Assembly: GCA_033782935.1 (NCBI GenBank) | Contig: JAWQEG010000259.1 | Span: forward strand, 4,876,001-4,940,000 | Direction: 5' to 3' | DNA: 64,000 nt | From: Petrolisthes cinctipes | Taxonomy: Eukaryota; Arthropoda; Malacostraca; Decapoda; Porcellanidae | Part shown: in pieces, positions 9,970 through 19,814 of the stretch | How positions within the stretch are numbered: position 1 is the first letter of the stretch | Layout: each line of letters begins with the position of its first letter | Notes under the pieces: generated by a model | What the model was told of the DNA's origin: nothing | The model's database searches: none | What the model saw: only the letters and a program-made list of their open reading frames with translations | Position numbers and translations under genes: made by a program

Positions 9970-12033
9970 TGTTAAAGTATTTTCAAAATACAGGCCCAAA
10001 ACATGCTGAAAATCGATATTTTAGATGCCCAAAGTCAATATGTGCATGTATCTTCTGTACCCGTTTATATCTCAAATTCAGGCTCAAAACACCCGAAAAT
10101 TCAATATTTGGGGGTCCCAGAAGCAATCTGTACATGCCTACACAGTGCTAGAATATTTTCAAAATATAGGCTAAAAACATGCTAAAAATCGACATTTTAG
10201 GTGCCAAAAAATCGATATCTCAAATTCAGTCCCAAAACACCCGAAAATTCGATATTTAGAGGTCCCAGAAGGTATCTGTACATGCTTACTCCGTGTTAGA
10301 GTATTTTCAAAATACAGGCCAAAAACATACAGAAAATCGATCTTTTAGGTGCCCAAAAGTCGATATGTGCATGCATCTTCTGTACCCGTTTATATCTCAA
10401 ATTCAGGCTCAAAACACCCGAAAATTCAATATTTTGGGGTCCCAGAAGCAATCTGTACATGCCTACTCAGTGTTAGAGTATTTTCAAAATACAGGCCCAA
10501 AACATGCTGAAAATCGATATTTTAGATGCCCAAAGTCAATATGTGCATGTATCTTCTGTACCCGTTTATATCTCAAATTCAGGCTCAAAACACCCGAAAA
10601 TTCAATATTTTGGGGTCCCAGAAGCAATCTGTACATGCCTACACAGTGCTAGAATATTTTCAAAATATAGGCTAAAAACATGCTAAAAATCGACATTTTA
10701 GGTGCCAAAAAATCGATATCTCAAATTCAGTCCCAAAACACCCGAAAATTCGATATTTAGAGGTCCCAGAAGGTATCTGTACATGCCTACTCCGTGTTAG
10801 AGTATTTTCAAAATACAGGCCAAAAACATACTGAAAATCGATCTCTTAGGTGCCCAAAAGTCGATATGTGCATGCATCTTCTGTACCCGTTTATATCTCA
10901 AATTCTGGCCCTAAACACCCGAAAATTCGATATTTTGGGGTCCCAGAAGCGATCTGTACATGCCTACTCCGTGTTAGAGTATTTTCAAAATTCAGGCCCA
11001 AAACATGCTGAAAATCGATATTTTAAATGCCCAAAGTCAATATGTGCATGTATCTTCTGTACCCGTTTATATCTCAAATTCAGGCTCAAAACACCCGAAA
11101 ATTCAATATTTTGGGGTCCCAGAAGCAATCTGTACATGCCTACACAGTGCTAGAATATTTTCAAAATATAGGCTAAAAACATGCTAAAAATCGACATTTT
11201 AGGTGCCAAAAAATCGATATCTTAAATTCAGTCCCAAAACACCCGAAAATTCGATATTTAGAGGTCCCAGAAGGTATCTGTACATGCCTACTCCGTGTTA
11301 GAGTATTTTCAAAATATAGGCCAAAAACATACTGAAAATCGATCTTTTAGGTGCCCAAAAGTCGATATGTGCATGCATCTTCTGTACCCGTTTATATCTC
11401 AAATTCTGGCTCAAAACACCCGAAAATTCAATATTTTGGGGTCCCAGAAGCAATCTGTACATGCCTACTCAGTGCTAGAATATTTTCAAAATATAGGCTA
11501 AAAACATGCTAAAAATCGATCTTTTAGGTGCCAAAAAGTCGATATCTCAAATTCAGTCCCAAAACACCCGAAAATTCGATATTTAGGGGTCCCAGAAGCG
11601 ATCTGTACATGCCTACTCCGTGTTAGAGTATTTTCAAAATACATGCTCAAAACATACTGAAAATCGATCTTTTAGGTGCACAAAAGTCGATATGTGCATG
11701 CATCTTCAGTACCCGTTTATATCTCAAATTCAGGCTCAAAACACCCGAAAATTCAATATTTTGGGGTCCCAGAAGCAATCTGTACATGCCTACTCAGTGC
11801 TAGAATATTTTCAAAATATAGGCTAAAAACATGCTAAAAATCGATCTTTTAGGTGCCAAAAAGTCGATATCTCAAATTCAGTCCCAAAACACCCGAAAAT
11901 TCGATATTTAGGGGTCCCAGAAGCGATCTGTACATGCCTACTCCGTGTTAGAGTATTTTCAAAATACATGCTCAAAACATACTGAAAATCGATCTTTTAG
12001 GTGCACAAAAGTCGATATGTGCATGCATCTTCA
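9792..12033 (+). repeat. Regular 501-bp trimers followed by 325-bp A-B dimers
   Basis: Equivalent points fall at 9792, 10293, 10794 and 11295 (501 bp each), then 11620 and 11945 (325 bp each). The 325-bp units are class A (148 bp, for example 11455-11602) plus class B (177 bp, for example 11603-11779) with class C missing. The last class B monomer is cut by the LINE after CATGCATCTTCA at 12033. Confidence 0.85.
12032..12033. other. Left copy of possible 2-bp target-site duplication (CA)
   Basis: Left flank ends CATCTTCA and right flank begins CAGTACCCG at 15008. Class B1 satellite reads CATCTTCAGTACCCG here. Only CA is shared, so the duplication is 2 bp at most and no satellite bases are lost. 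Confidence 0.6.
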
Positions 12034-12046
12034 TTATTTATATTAT
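12034..12046 (-). other. 3' tail of the LINE (13 bp after the stop codon)
   Basis: After the terminal TAA at 12047-12049 only 13 bp remain before satellite resumes. Together with the stop they read TAAATAATATAAATAA on the minus strand, a short simple repeat of TAAATAATA. There is no poly(A) tract and no polyadenylation-type 3' UTR. Very short 3' UTRs with simple-sequence ends are known for RTE elements. Confidence 0.75.
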
Positions 12047-12049
12047 TTA

Positions 12050-12322
12050 AGGGCGTAGGTCATATCGACCCCTTGCTCTGCGTCTTCCTCTGACAGCTCC
12101 TTCCCACCAGTCTCCTCTGTTCAGGGCCATTTCCTCACATCGATGCAGAGGGAGGCCAAGATCTTCAGGAATTTGGTCCTTCCATCGTTTAGGTGGTCTC
12201 CCCCTAGGTCGCCGTGCTGTGAAGTCTCCCCAATACGCTCTCCTGATGTAACTCTCTGGTGGTCTTCTCATTGTGTGTCCAAACCATTTCAGCCGTTTCC
12301 TTCTTATTATTTCAGTGATTGT
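12050..12322 (-). other. C-terminal tail of the LINE protein, downstream of the stop
   Basis: 91 codons in the same frame as the main open frame. Contains LKWFGH, then RRPRGRPPKRWKDQI (GRPPKRW at 12202-12182), and a final Trp-rich, Arg-rich part ending GRYDLRP. A basic patch followed by an RW-D-I motif and a NRGDWW-like segment is characteristic of the C-terminus of RTE/BovB-type and related LINE proteins, and is probably nucleic-acid binding. An ATG lies at 12271, but separate translation from it is unlikely. Confidence 0.8.
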
Positions 12323-12325
12323 TTA
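12323..12325 (-). other. In-frame premature TAA in the LINE frame
   Basis: Just after residues RRELNVN the minus strand reads TAA, and the same frame continues with 17 codons (TITEIIRRKRLKWFGHT) before the methionine at 12271. The downstream codons match the expected conserved C-terminal region, so this is a nonsense substitution and not a natural end. It leaves the endonuclease and reverse transcriptase intact but removes the C-terminal tail. Confidence 0.85.
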
Positions 12326-12613
12326 ATTCACATTTAGTTCTCTTCTTATATGTTCATTAGTAACTCTTTGTATTCTTCTTATACCCATTATGGCTCTCAG
12401 GCATCTCATTTCAAACACTTCTAGTCTTCTTGTGTCCTCTGCTCTTAATGTCCAGGTTTCTCCTGCATAGATTGCTATTGGTAGGATCAAACTCTTGTAC
12501 AGCCTGACTTTGAGCTTTAGTGAAATGTCTCTTCTGGACCACACAGTTCTCTGCAGTCTTCCGAATGCTGCCGATGCCAAAGCTATCCTTCTGTTTACAT
12601 CCTTTGAAGTAAA

Positions 12614-13381
12614 TGGTAGCATGCTGCCAAGGAAGACAAACTCATTAACCCTCTGCACCTCCTCTCCGTCTATTCTAATATTATCATCTCCATCTATTAA
12701 AATCTTGCATTTCTTGTTGTTTATTTTCAGTCCCCACTTCATGCATGCTGTTTCAAGTTCTTGTGTGGATAATCCAAGCTTCCCAAAGATAACCGACAAT
12801 AAAGTAGTGTCATCAGCGTATCTTATGTCAAGGCTCATTTTTTCTCTATAGTTTAGCTCTCTGTCTATGCTCTTAAGCTCTCTCATCACAAACTCCAAGA
12901 ACAGGTTAAACAGTGCGGGTGATAAGATACAGCCCTGTCTAACACCAACTCTAACACAGAACCACTCTGTCATAGAACCACCGATCATCACAGAGCACTG
13001 TGTATTCTCATACATCTTCTTTATAACATTAATCATTCTTTGATTGACACCCACAGAGCTCAGAAATATCCACAAAGCTTCCCTCCACACAGTATCAAAA
13101 GCTGATTTGAAGTCGATAAAGTTGAAATGTATCGGGACATTATGCTCTCTTGCCTTTTCCAGTATCTGTCTAGCAATAAATATTGCATCTATTGTACCTC
13201 TTCCTGTTCTAAATCCAAATTGGCTCTCACTCGCGGATTCTTCTAATATGCCCTCTATTCTCAAAAGAATTATCTTGCAGAATACTTTACAGGGTACCGA
13301 TGTTAGGGATATTGCCCTGTAATTTTCTGGGTTTTGTTTATCACCTTTCTTGTGTATAGGGTTTATTAACAGCTTAGACCA
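12614..13381 (-). other. Reverse transcriptase domain of the LINE
   Basis: Residues about 570-825. Motifs in order: INPIHKKGDKQNPENYRAIS (residues 575-594), SQFGFRTGRGTIDAI (622-636), FIDFKSAFD (13120-13094, motif A with catalytic Asp), GVRQGCILSPALFNLF (715-730, motif B), RYADDTTLL with YADD at 12820-12809 (motif C, two catalytic Asp), GLKINNKKCK (786-795, motif D region), and FVFLGSM (817-823). Every core motif is intact. After it, WSRRDISLKLKVRLYKSL (850-867) and GETWTLRAEDTRRLEVFE (876-893) are the conserved post-RT region of this LINE type. Confidence 0.92.
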
Positions 13382-14218
13382 ATCATCAGGCGTATCCTCA
13401 AGATCCCATACCTTTTTGAACAGACATTGTAGCATCTCCACCATGTACCTCCCACCAGCCTTTAATACCTCAGCAGTAATATTATCCCATCCTGGGGATT
13501 TTTTGTTCTTCAGGGATTTTATTGATGTTTCCACTTCATGTTCAGTGGGTGGGTTATCATTAATTTCCGCATCACCTTCCAGAACATCGTTTGGTGCTTC
13601 GTCATTGTGAGGAAATTCTGTGTTCAGCTGTGTGGTGAAATGATCTTGCCAACATCTAAGGACCTCTTCTTGTTCACATTGAATCGTTCCATTTTTGTCT
13701 TTAATTGTGTTTAGTTGTCTATACGGTTTCTTTTCCAGTTCTCTGACTGTCTTAAAGAGATTATGACTGTTGTTATTCTTAAAATCTCTCTCTAACTGCT
13801 CTACCTTTTTCTCCATTGTTAATCTTTTCTGTTGCAACACTTCTGATTTAACTTGTCTGTTTATTGTCCTGTAGTTCTCTCGTAGTTCGTTGTTAGATGG
13901 TTGTTTAAGGTATTTTAATCGAGCCTCTCTTCTGTCATTGCATTTGTTTTCGAGTGCCTTTGGCATTCCCTCAACTTGCTTTTTCTTCTTGTAACCAACT
14001 GTCTCTTCAGTTATTTTGTTTGTAGTGTTCACATATTCTTCGTAAGCTTTTTGCACTGTTTGGTTTTCCATTCGGTCTATCAATGCTTCAAAAGCGCCGC
14101 CAATCTTTACAACAAATTCATTTCTTATCTCCTGATCTGTCAACTTCTCTACATCATACCGTCTGGGAGTTGTTTTGCTCTTACGTGGCTTCCTCATCTT
14201 CATATTTATGTTTGCCAT

Positions 14219-14941
14219 CAACAGGGAGTGGTCCGAGCCCACATCCGCCGAATTGTACACCCTTGAGTTTTTAGTGTTGTTCATTACTTCTCTGCTTACA
14301 ATGATGTAGTCAATTTGGTTTCTAGTCCGTCCATCAGGTGAGATCCAGGTTGCTCTTCTTCCTGGTCGATGCTTGAAAAAGGAGTTACTTATTACCAGTC
14401 CATTGATAGCACAGAATTGCATTAGCATTTCACCTCTTTCATTTCTATCTCCAAGGCCATATTTGCCCGCTACTTCTGGCCACACTTCATTTGCTTCTGT
14501 TCCTATTTTTGCATTGAAGTCCCCCATCAATATTATTTTACTATTCCTTTGTATTCTATCGAGATATGCTTGTACATCATCAAGAAATCGTTGGTATTCT
14601 TCATCTGGGTAACTAGTGTCAGGGGCATAAACTTGGAGAATATCTAAAAGACCCTCTCTCATCTTAAAACTTGCTCCCATTAGTCTCTCTGAAATTTGTT
14701 GATAGTTTGTCATACTTTTTGTAGTTTCAGTCTCTATCAACAGTGCTACACCCTGTCTTCTAACTCCATCTCTTCGACTTGAGGCTATTATGGTGTATGC
14801 GTCATCGGTGAAGGCTTCTTCGTTCCCATCCCAGTGCGTCTCTGATATTCCCATTATCTTTATGTCAAGTCTCTTCATCTCCATCACCAACATATTTAAT
14901 TTTCCTTCTTCATTCATTGTCCGAACGTTCCACGTAGCTAC
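14219..14941 (-). other. AP-like endonuclease domain of the LINE
   Basis: Residues about 50-290 of the frame that starts at 15088. Visible motifs of the exonuclease-endonuclease-phosphatase fold, in order: TWNVR (14935-14921, Asn of the metal site), SETHW (14845-14831, metal-binding Glu), VYAP (about residues 153-156), GDFNAKIG (from 14524, catalytic Asp-Asn), NQIDYI (residues 257-262), and GSDHSLL (SDH at 14236-14228, catalytic His). All expected catalytic residues appear present, so this domain shows no obvious inactivation. The WNVR / SETHW / GDFNAKIG / SDH spacing resembles proteins often labelled craniofacial development protein 2-like, which derive from RTE/BovB-type LINEs. Confidence 0.9.
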
Positions 14942-15007
14942 CGGGAGATTCTTCGCACCCTCTCTCTTTCGAGTGCCCGGGACTGAGGGCCATTGGTAGT
15001 TTTTAGC

Positions 15008-15009
15008 CA
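15008..15009. other. Right copy of possible 2-bp target-site duplication (CA)
   Basis: Partner of 12032-12033. Satellite continues from here as CAGTACCCGTTTATATCTC without a gap, completing the interrupted class B monomer. Confidence 0.6.
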
Positions 15010-18000
15010 GTACCCGTTTATATCTCAAATTCAGGCTCAAAACACCCGAAAATTCAATATTTTGGGGTCCCAGAAGCAATCTGTACATGCCTACACAGTG
15101 CTAGCATATTTTCAAAATATAGGCTAAAAACATGCTAAAAATCGACATTTTAGGTGCCAAAAAATCGATATCTCAAATTCAGTCCCAAAACACCCGAAAA
15201 TTCGATATTTAGAGGTCCCAGAAGGTATCTGTACATGCCTACTCCGTGTTAGAGTATTTTCAAAATTCAGGCCCAAAACATGCTGAAAATCGATATTTTT
15301 GGTGCCCAAAGTCAATATGTGCATGTATCTTCTGTACCCGTTTATATCTCAAATTCAGGCTCAAAACACCCGAAAATTCAATATATTGGGGTCCCAGAAG
15401 CAATCTGTACATGCCTACTCAGTGCTAGAATATTTTCAAAATATAGGCTAAAAACATGCTAAAAATCGATCTTTTAGGTGCCAAAAAGTCGATATCTCAA
15501 ATTCAGTCCCAAAACACCCGAAAATTCGATATTTAGAGGTCCCAGAAGCGATCTGTACATGCCTACTCCGTGTTAGAGTATTTTCAAAATACATGCTCAA
15601 AACATACTGAAAATCGATCTTTTAGGTGCAAAAAAGTCGATATGTGCATGCATCTTCAGTACCCGTTTATATCTCAAATTCAGGCTCAAAACACCCGAAA
15701 ATTCAATATTTTGGGGTCCCAGAAGCAATCTGTACATGCCTACTCAGTGTTAGAGTATTTTCAAAATACAGGCCCAAAACATGCTGAAAATCGATATTTT
15801 AGATGCCCAAAGTCAATATGTGCATGTATCTTCTGTGCCCGTTTATATCTCAAATTCAGGCTCAAAACACCCGAAAATTCAATATTTTGGGGTCCCAGAA
15901 GCAATCTGTACATGCCTACACAGTGCTAGAAGATTTTCAAAATATAGGCTAAAAAACATGCTAAAAATCGACATTTTAGGTGCCAAAAAATCGATATCTC
16001 AAATTCAGTCACAAAACACCCGAAAATTCGATATTTAGAGGTCCCAGAAGGTATCTGTACATGCCTACTCCGTGTTAGAGTATTTTCAAAATAAAGGCCA
16101 AAAACATACTGAAAATCGATCTTTTAGGTGCCCAAAAGTCGATATGTGCATGCATCTTCTGTACCCGTTTATATCTCAAATTCTGGCCCTAAACACCCGA
16201 AAATTCGATATTTTGGGGTCCCAGAAGCGATCTGTACATGCCTACTCCGTGTTAGAGTATTTTCAAAATTCAGGCCCAAAACATGCTGAAAATCGATATT
16301 TTTGGTGCCCAAAGTCAATATGTGCATGAATCTTCTGTACCCGTTTATATCTCAAATTCAGGCTCAAAACACCCGAAAATTCAATATTTTGTGGTCCCAG
16401 AAGCAATCTGTACATGCCTACTCAGTGCTAGAATATTTTCAAAATATAGGCTAAAAACATGCTAAAAATCGATCTTTTAGATGCCAAAAAAGTCGATATC
16501 TCAAATTCATTCCCAAAACACCCGAAAATTCGATATTTAGGGGTCCCAGAAGCGATCTGTACATGCCTACTCCGTGTTAGAGTATTTTCAAAATACATGC
16601 TCAAAACATACTGAAAATCGATCTTTTAGGTGCACAAAAGTCGATATGTGCATGCATCTTCAGTACCCGTTTATATCTCAAATTCAGGCTCAAAACACCC
16701 GAAAATTCAATATTTTGGGGTCCCAGAAGCAATCTGTACATGCCTACTCAGTGTTAGAGTATTTTCAAAATACAGGCCCAAAACATGCTGAAAATTTATA
16801 TTTTACATGCCCAAAGTCAATATGTGCATGTATCTTCTGTACCAGTTTATATCTCAAATTCAGGCTCAAAACACCCGAAAATTCAATATTTTGGGGTCCC
16901 AGAAGCAATCTGTACATGCCTAGTCAGTGCTAGAATATTTTCAAAATATAGGCTAAAAACATGCTAAAAATCGATCTTTTAGGTGCCAAAAAGTCGATAT
17001 CTCAAATTCAGTCCCAAAACACCGGAAAATTCGATATTTAGGGGTCCCAGAAGGTATCTGTACATGCCTACTCCGTGTTAGAGTATTTTCAAAATACATG
17101 CTCAAAACATACTGAAAATCGATCTTTTAGGTGCACAAAAGTCGATATGTGCATGCATCTTCTGTACCCGTTTATATCTCAAATTCAGGCTCAAAACACC
17201 CGAAAATTCAATATTTTGGGGTCCCAGACGCAATCTGTACATGCCTACTCCGTGTTAGAGTATTTTCAAAATAAAGGCCAAAAACATACTGAAAATCGAT
17301 CTTTTAGGTGCCCAAAAGTCGATATGTGCATGCATCTTCTGTACCCGTTTATATCTCAAATTCTGGCCCTAAACACCCGAAAATTCGATATTTTGGGGTC
17401 CCAGAAGCGATCTGTAAATGCCTACTCCGTGTTAGAGTATTTTCAAAATTCAGGCCCAAAACATGCTGAAAATCGATATTTTTTGTGTCCAAAGTCAATA
17501 TGTGCATGTATCTTCTGTACCCGTTTATATCTCTAATTCAGGCTCAAAACACCCGAAAATTCAATATTTTGGGGTCCCAGAAGCAATCTGTACATGCCTA
17601 CTCAGTGCTAGAATATTTTCAAAATATAGGCTAAAAACATGATAAAAATCGATCTTTTAGATGCCAAAAAGTCGATATCTCAAATTCAGTCCCAAAACAC
17701 CCGAAAATTCGATATTTAGGGGTCCCAGAAGCGATCTGTACATGCCTACTCCGTGTTAGAGTATTTTCAAAATACATGCTCAAAACATACTGAAAATCGA
17801 TCTTTTAGGTGCACAAAAGTCGATATGTGCATGCATCTTCAGTACCCGTTTATATCTCAAATTCAGGCTCAAAACACCCGAAAATTCAATATTTTGGGGT
17901 CCGAGAAGCAATCTGTACATGCCTACTCAGTGTTAGAGTATTTTCAATATACAGGCCCAAAACATGCTGAAAATCGATATTTTAGATGCCCAAAGTCAAT

Positions 18001-18754
18001 ATGTGCATGTATCTTCTGTACCAGTTTATATCTCAAATTCAGGCTCAAAACACCCGAAAATTCAATATTTTGGGGTCCCAGAAGCAATCTGTACATGCCT
18101 ACTCAGTGCTAGAATATTTTCAAAATATAGGCTGAAAACATGCTAAAAATCGATCTTTTAGGTGCCAAAAAGTCGATATCTGAAATTCAGTCCCAAAACA
18201 CCCGAAAATTCGATATTTAGGGGTCCCAGAAGCGATCTGTACATGCCTACTCCGTGTTAGAGTATTTTCAAAATACATGCTCAAAACATACTGAAAATCG
18301 ATCTTTTAGGTGCACAAAAGTCGATATGTGCATGTATCTTCAGTACCCGTTTATATCTCAAATTCAGGCTCAAAACACCCGAAAATTCGATATTTTGGGG
18401 TCCCAGAAGCGATCTGTACATGCCTACTCCGTGTTAGAGTATTTTCAAAATTCAGGCCCAAAACATGCTGAAAATCGATATTTTTGGTGCCCAAAGTCAA
18501 TATGTGCATGTATCTTCTGTACCCGTTTATATCTCAAATTCAGGCTCAAAACACCCGAAAATTCAATATTTTGGGGTCCCAGAAGCAATCTGCACATGCC
18601 TACTCAGTGCTAGAATATTTTCAAAATATAGGCTAAAAACATGCTAAAAATCGACATTTTAGGTGCCAAAAAATCGATATCTCAAATTCAGTCCCAAAAC
18701 ACCCGAAAATTCGATATTTAGAGGTCCCAGAAGGTATCTGTACATGCTTACTCC

Positions 18755-19814
18755 GTGTTAGAGTATTTTCAAAATACAGACCAAAAACATACTGAAAATC
18801 GATCTTTTAGGTGCCCAAAAGTCGATTTGTGCATGCATCTTCTGTACCCGTTTATATCTCAAATTCTGGCCCTAAACACCCGAAAATTCGATATTTTGGG
18901 GTCCCAGAAGCGATCTGTACATGCCTACTCCGTGTTAGAGTATTTTCAAAATTCAGGCCCAAAACATGCTGAAAATCGATATTTTTGGTGCCCAAAGTCA
19001 ATATGTGCATGCATCTTCAGTACCCGTTTATATCTCAAATTCAGGCTCAAAACACCCGAAAATTCAATATTTTGGGGTCCCAGACGCAATCTGTACATGC
19101 CTACTCCGTGTTAGAGTATTTTCAAAATAAAGGCCAAAAACATACTGAAAATCGATCTTTTAGGTGCCCAAAAGTCGATATGTGCATGCATCTTCTGTAC
19201 CCGTTTATATCTCAAATTCTGGCCCTAAACACCCGAAAATTCGATATTTTGGGGTCCCAGAAGCGATCTGTACATGCCTACTCCGTGTTAGAGTATTTTC
19301 AAAATTCAGGCCCAAAACATACTGAAAATCGATCTTTTAGGTGCACAAAAGTCGATATGTGCATGCATCTTCAGTACCCGTTTATATCTCAAATTCAGGC
19401 TCAAAACACCCGAAAATTCAATATTTTGGGGTCCCAGACGCAATCTGTACATGCCTACTCCGTGTTAGAGTATTTTCAAAATAAAGGCCAAAAACATACT
19501 GAAAATCGATCTTTTAGGTGCCCAAAAGTCGATATGTGCATGCATCTTCTGTACCCGTTTATATCTCAAATTCTGGCCCTAAACACCCGAAAATTCGATA
19601 TTTTGGGGTCCCAGAAGCGATCTGTACATGCCTACTCCGTGTTAGAGTATTTTCAAAATTCAGGCCCAAAACATGCTGAAAATCGATATTTTTGGTGCCC
19701 AAAGTCAATATGTGCATGTATCTTCTGTACCCGTTTATATCTCAAATTCAGGCTCAAAACACCCGAAAATTCAATATTTTGGGGTCCCAGAAGCAATCTG
19801 TACATGCCTACTCA
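18755..19814 (+). repeat. Run of six full-length monomers without class A
   Basis: Monomer starts (GTGTTAG) at 18755, 18932, 19108, 19285, 19462 and 19639, spaced 177, 176, 177, 177 and 177 bp, before the next class A near 19815. The segment GGTCCCAGACGCAATCTG occurs at about 19076 and 19430, an offset of 354 bp (2 x 177), so it includes a B-B dimer duplication. The lack of class A leaves a frame open for 278 codons (18985-19821), the longest in the satellite. It starts at a TTG or GTG-type codon in a repeat and is not a credible gene. Confidence 0.8.

Larger units (their letters stand above)
1..12033 (+). repeat. Satellite array, left arm (about 177-bp monomers in higher-order repeats)
   Basis: Continuous tandem repeat with no unique sequence. 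Every 138-177 bp the motif CTGTACATGCC recurs, followed by AGAGTATTTTCAAAAT or AGAATATTTTCAAAAT, then a ClaI-containing AAAATCGAT block and a CCCGAAAATTC block. All monomers point the same way. The dominant spacing between class A monomers is 501 or 491 bp, with 325-bp dimers near the right end. The open frames seen here start with GTG or TTG, repeat with the array period and stop in class A monomers, so they are repeat by-products and not genes. The arm ends inside a class B monomer at the LINE insertion. A centromeric or pericentromeric role is plausible for such an array but is inference only. Confidence 0.97.
12034..15007 (-). mobile_element. Non-LTR retrotransposon (LINE), RTE/BovB-like, inserted in the satellite
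   Basis: A 2,974-bp segment of unique sequence interrupts a class B monomer. Read on the minus strand it encodes an AP-like endonuclease, a reverse transcriptase with YADD, and a basic GRPPKRW-containing C-terminal tail, then ends in a short AT-rich tail. There are no long terminal repeats, integrase or RNase H. Total coding capacity of about 986 codons and an almost absent 3' UTR suit the RTE group. The clade call rests on motif resemblance, and CR1-like or other APE-type LINE clades are not excluded. The satellite resumes at the very next bases with at most a 2-bp duplication (CA). The element occurs once in the window, whereas the surrounding satellite is repeatedly duplicated, which suggests a recent insertion. 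Confidence 0.93.
12047..15007 (-). pseudogene. LINE ORF2-type polyprotein (endonuclease plus reverse transcriptase), interrupted by one stop
   Basis: The protein nicks target DNA and reverse-transcribes the element RNA at the nick. The frame is open from the satellite ATG at 15088 to a stop at 12323-12325 (921 codons). Residues 1-27 are satellite-derived, so the element's own frame begins at residue 28 (15007), about 25 residues before the endonuclease motif WNVR. In the same frame a further 91 codons follow the TAA, ending at 12047-12049, so the break is a single nonsense codon and not a frameshift. Domains in order: endonuclease about residues 50-290, basic/charged linker about 300-510, reverse transcriptase about 570-825, thumb/C-terminal region onward. 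No native start codon is visible upstream of the endonuclease, so slight 5' truncation is likely. Confidence 0.9.

Noticed and set aside
1..12033. CRISPR-like array
   Set aside because: There are no short identical repeats separated by unique spacers. Whole monomers are repeated end to end and the context is eukaryotic.
12047..12271. Separate small gene for an Arg-rich protein downstream of the reverse transcriptase
   Set aside because: It is in the same frame as the main LINE frame, 17 codons past a TAA, and carries the conserved LINE C-terminal motif, so it is the cut-off tail of one protein.
12495..14999. Plus-strand open frames within the LINE
   Set aside because: They are shadows of the minus-strand retrotransposon frame and show no recognisable domains.
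12034..15007. LTR retrotransposon or endogenous retrovirus
   Set aside because: No terminal repeats, gag, protease, integrase or RNase H. The endonuclease is AP-like and precedes the reverse transcriptase, which is the LINE order.
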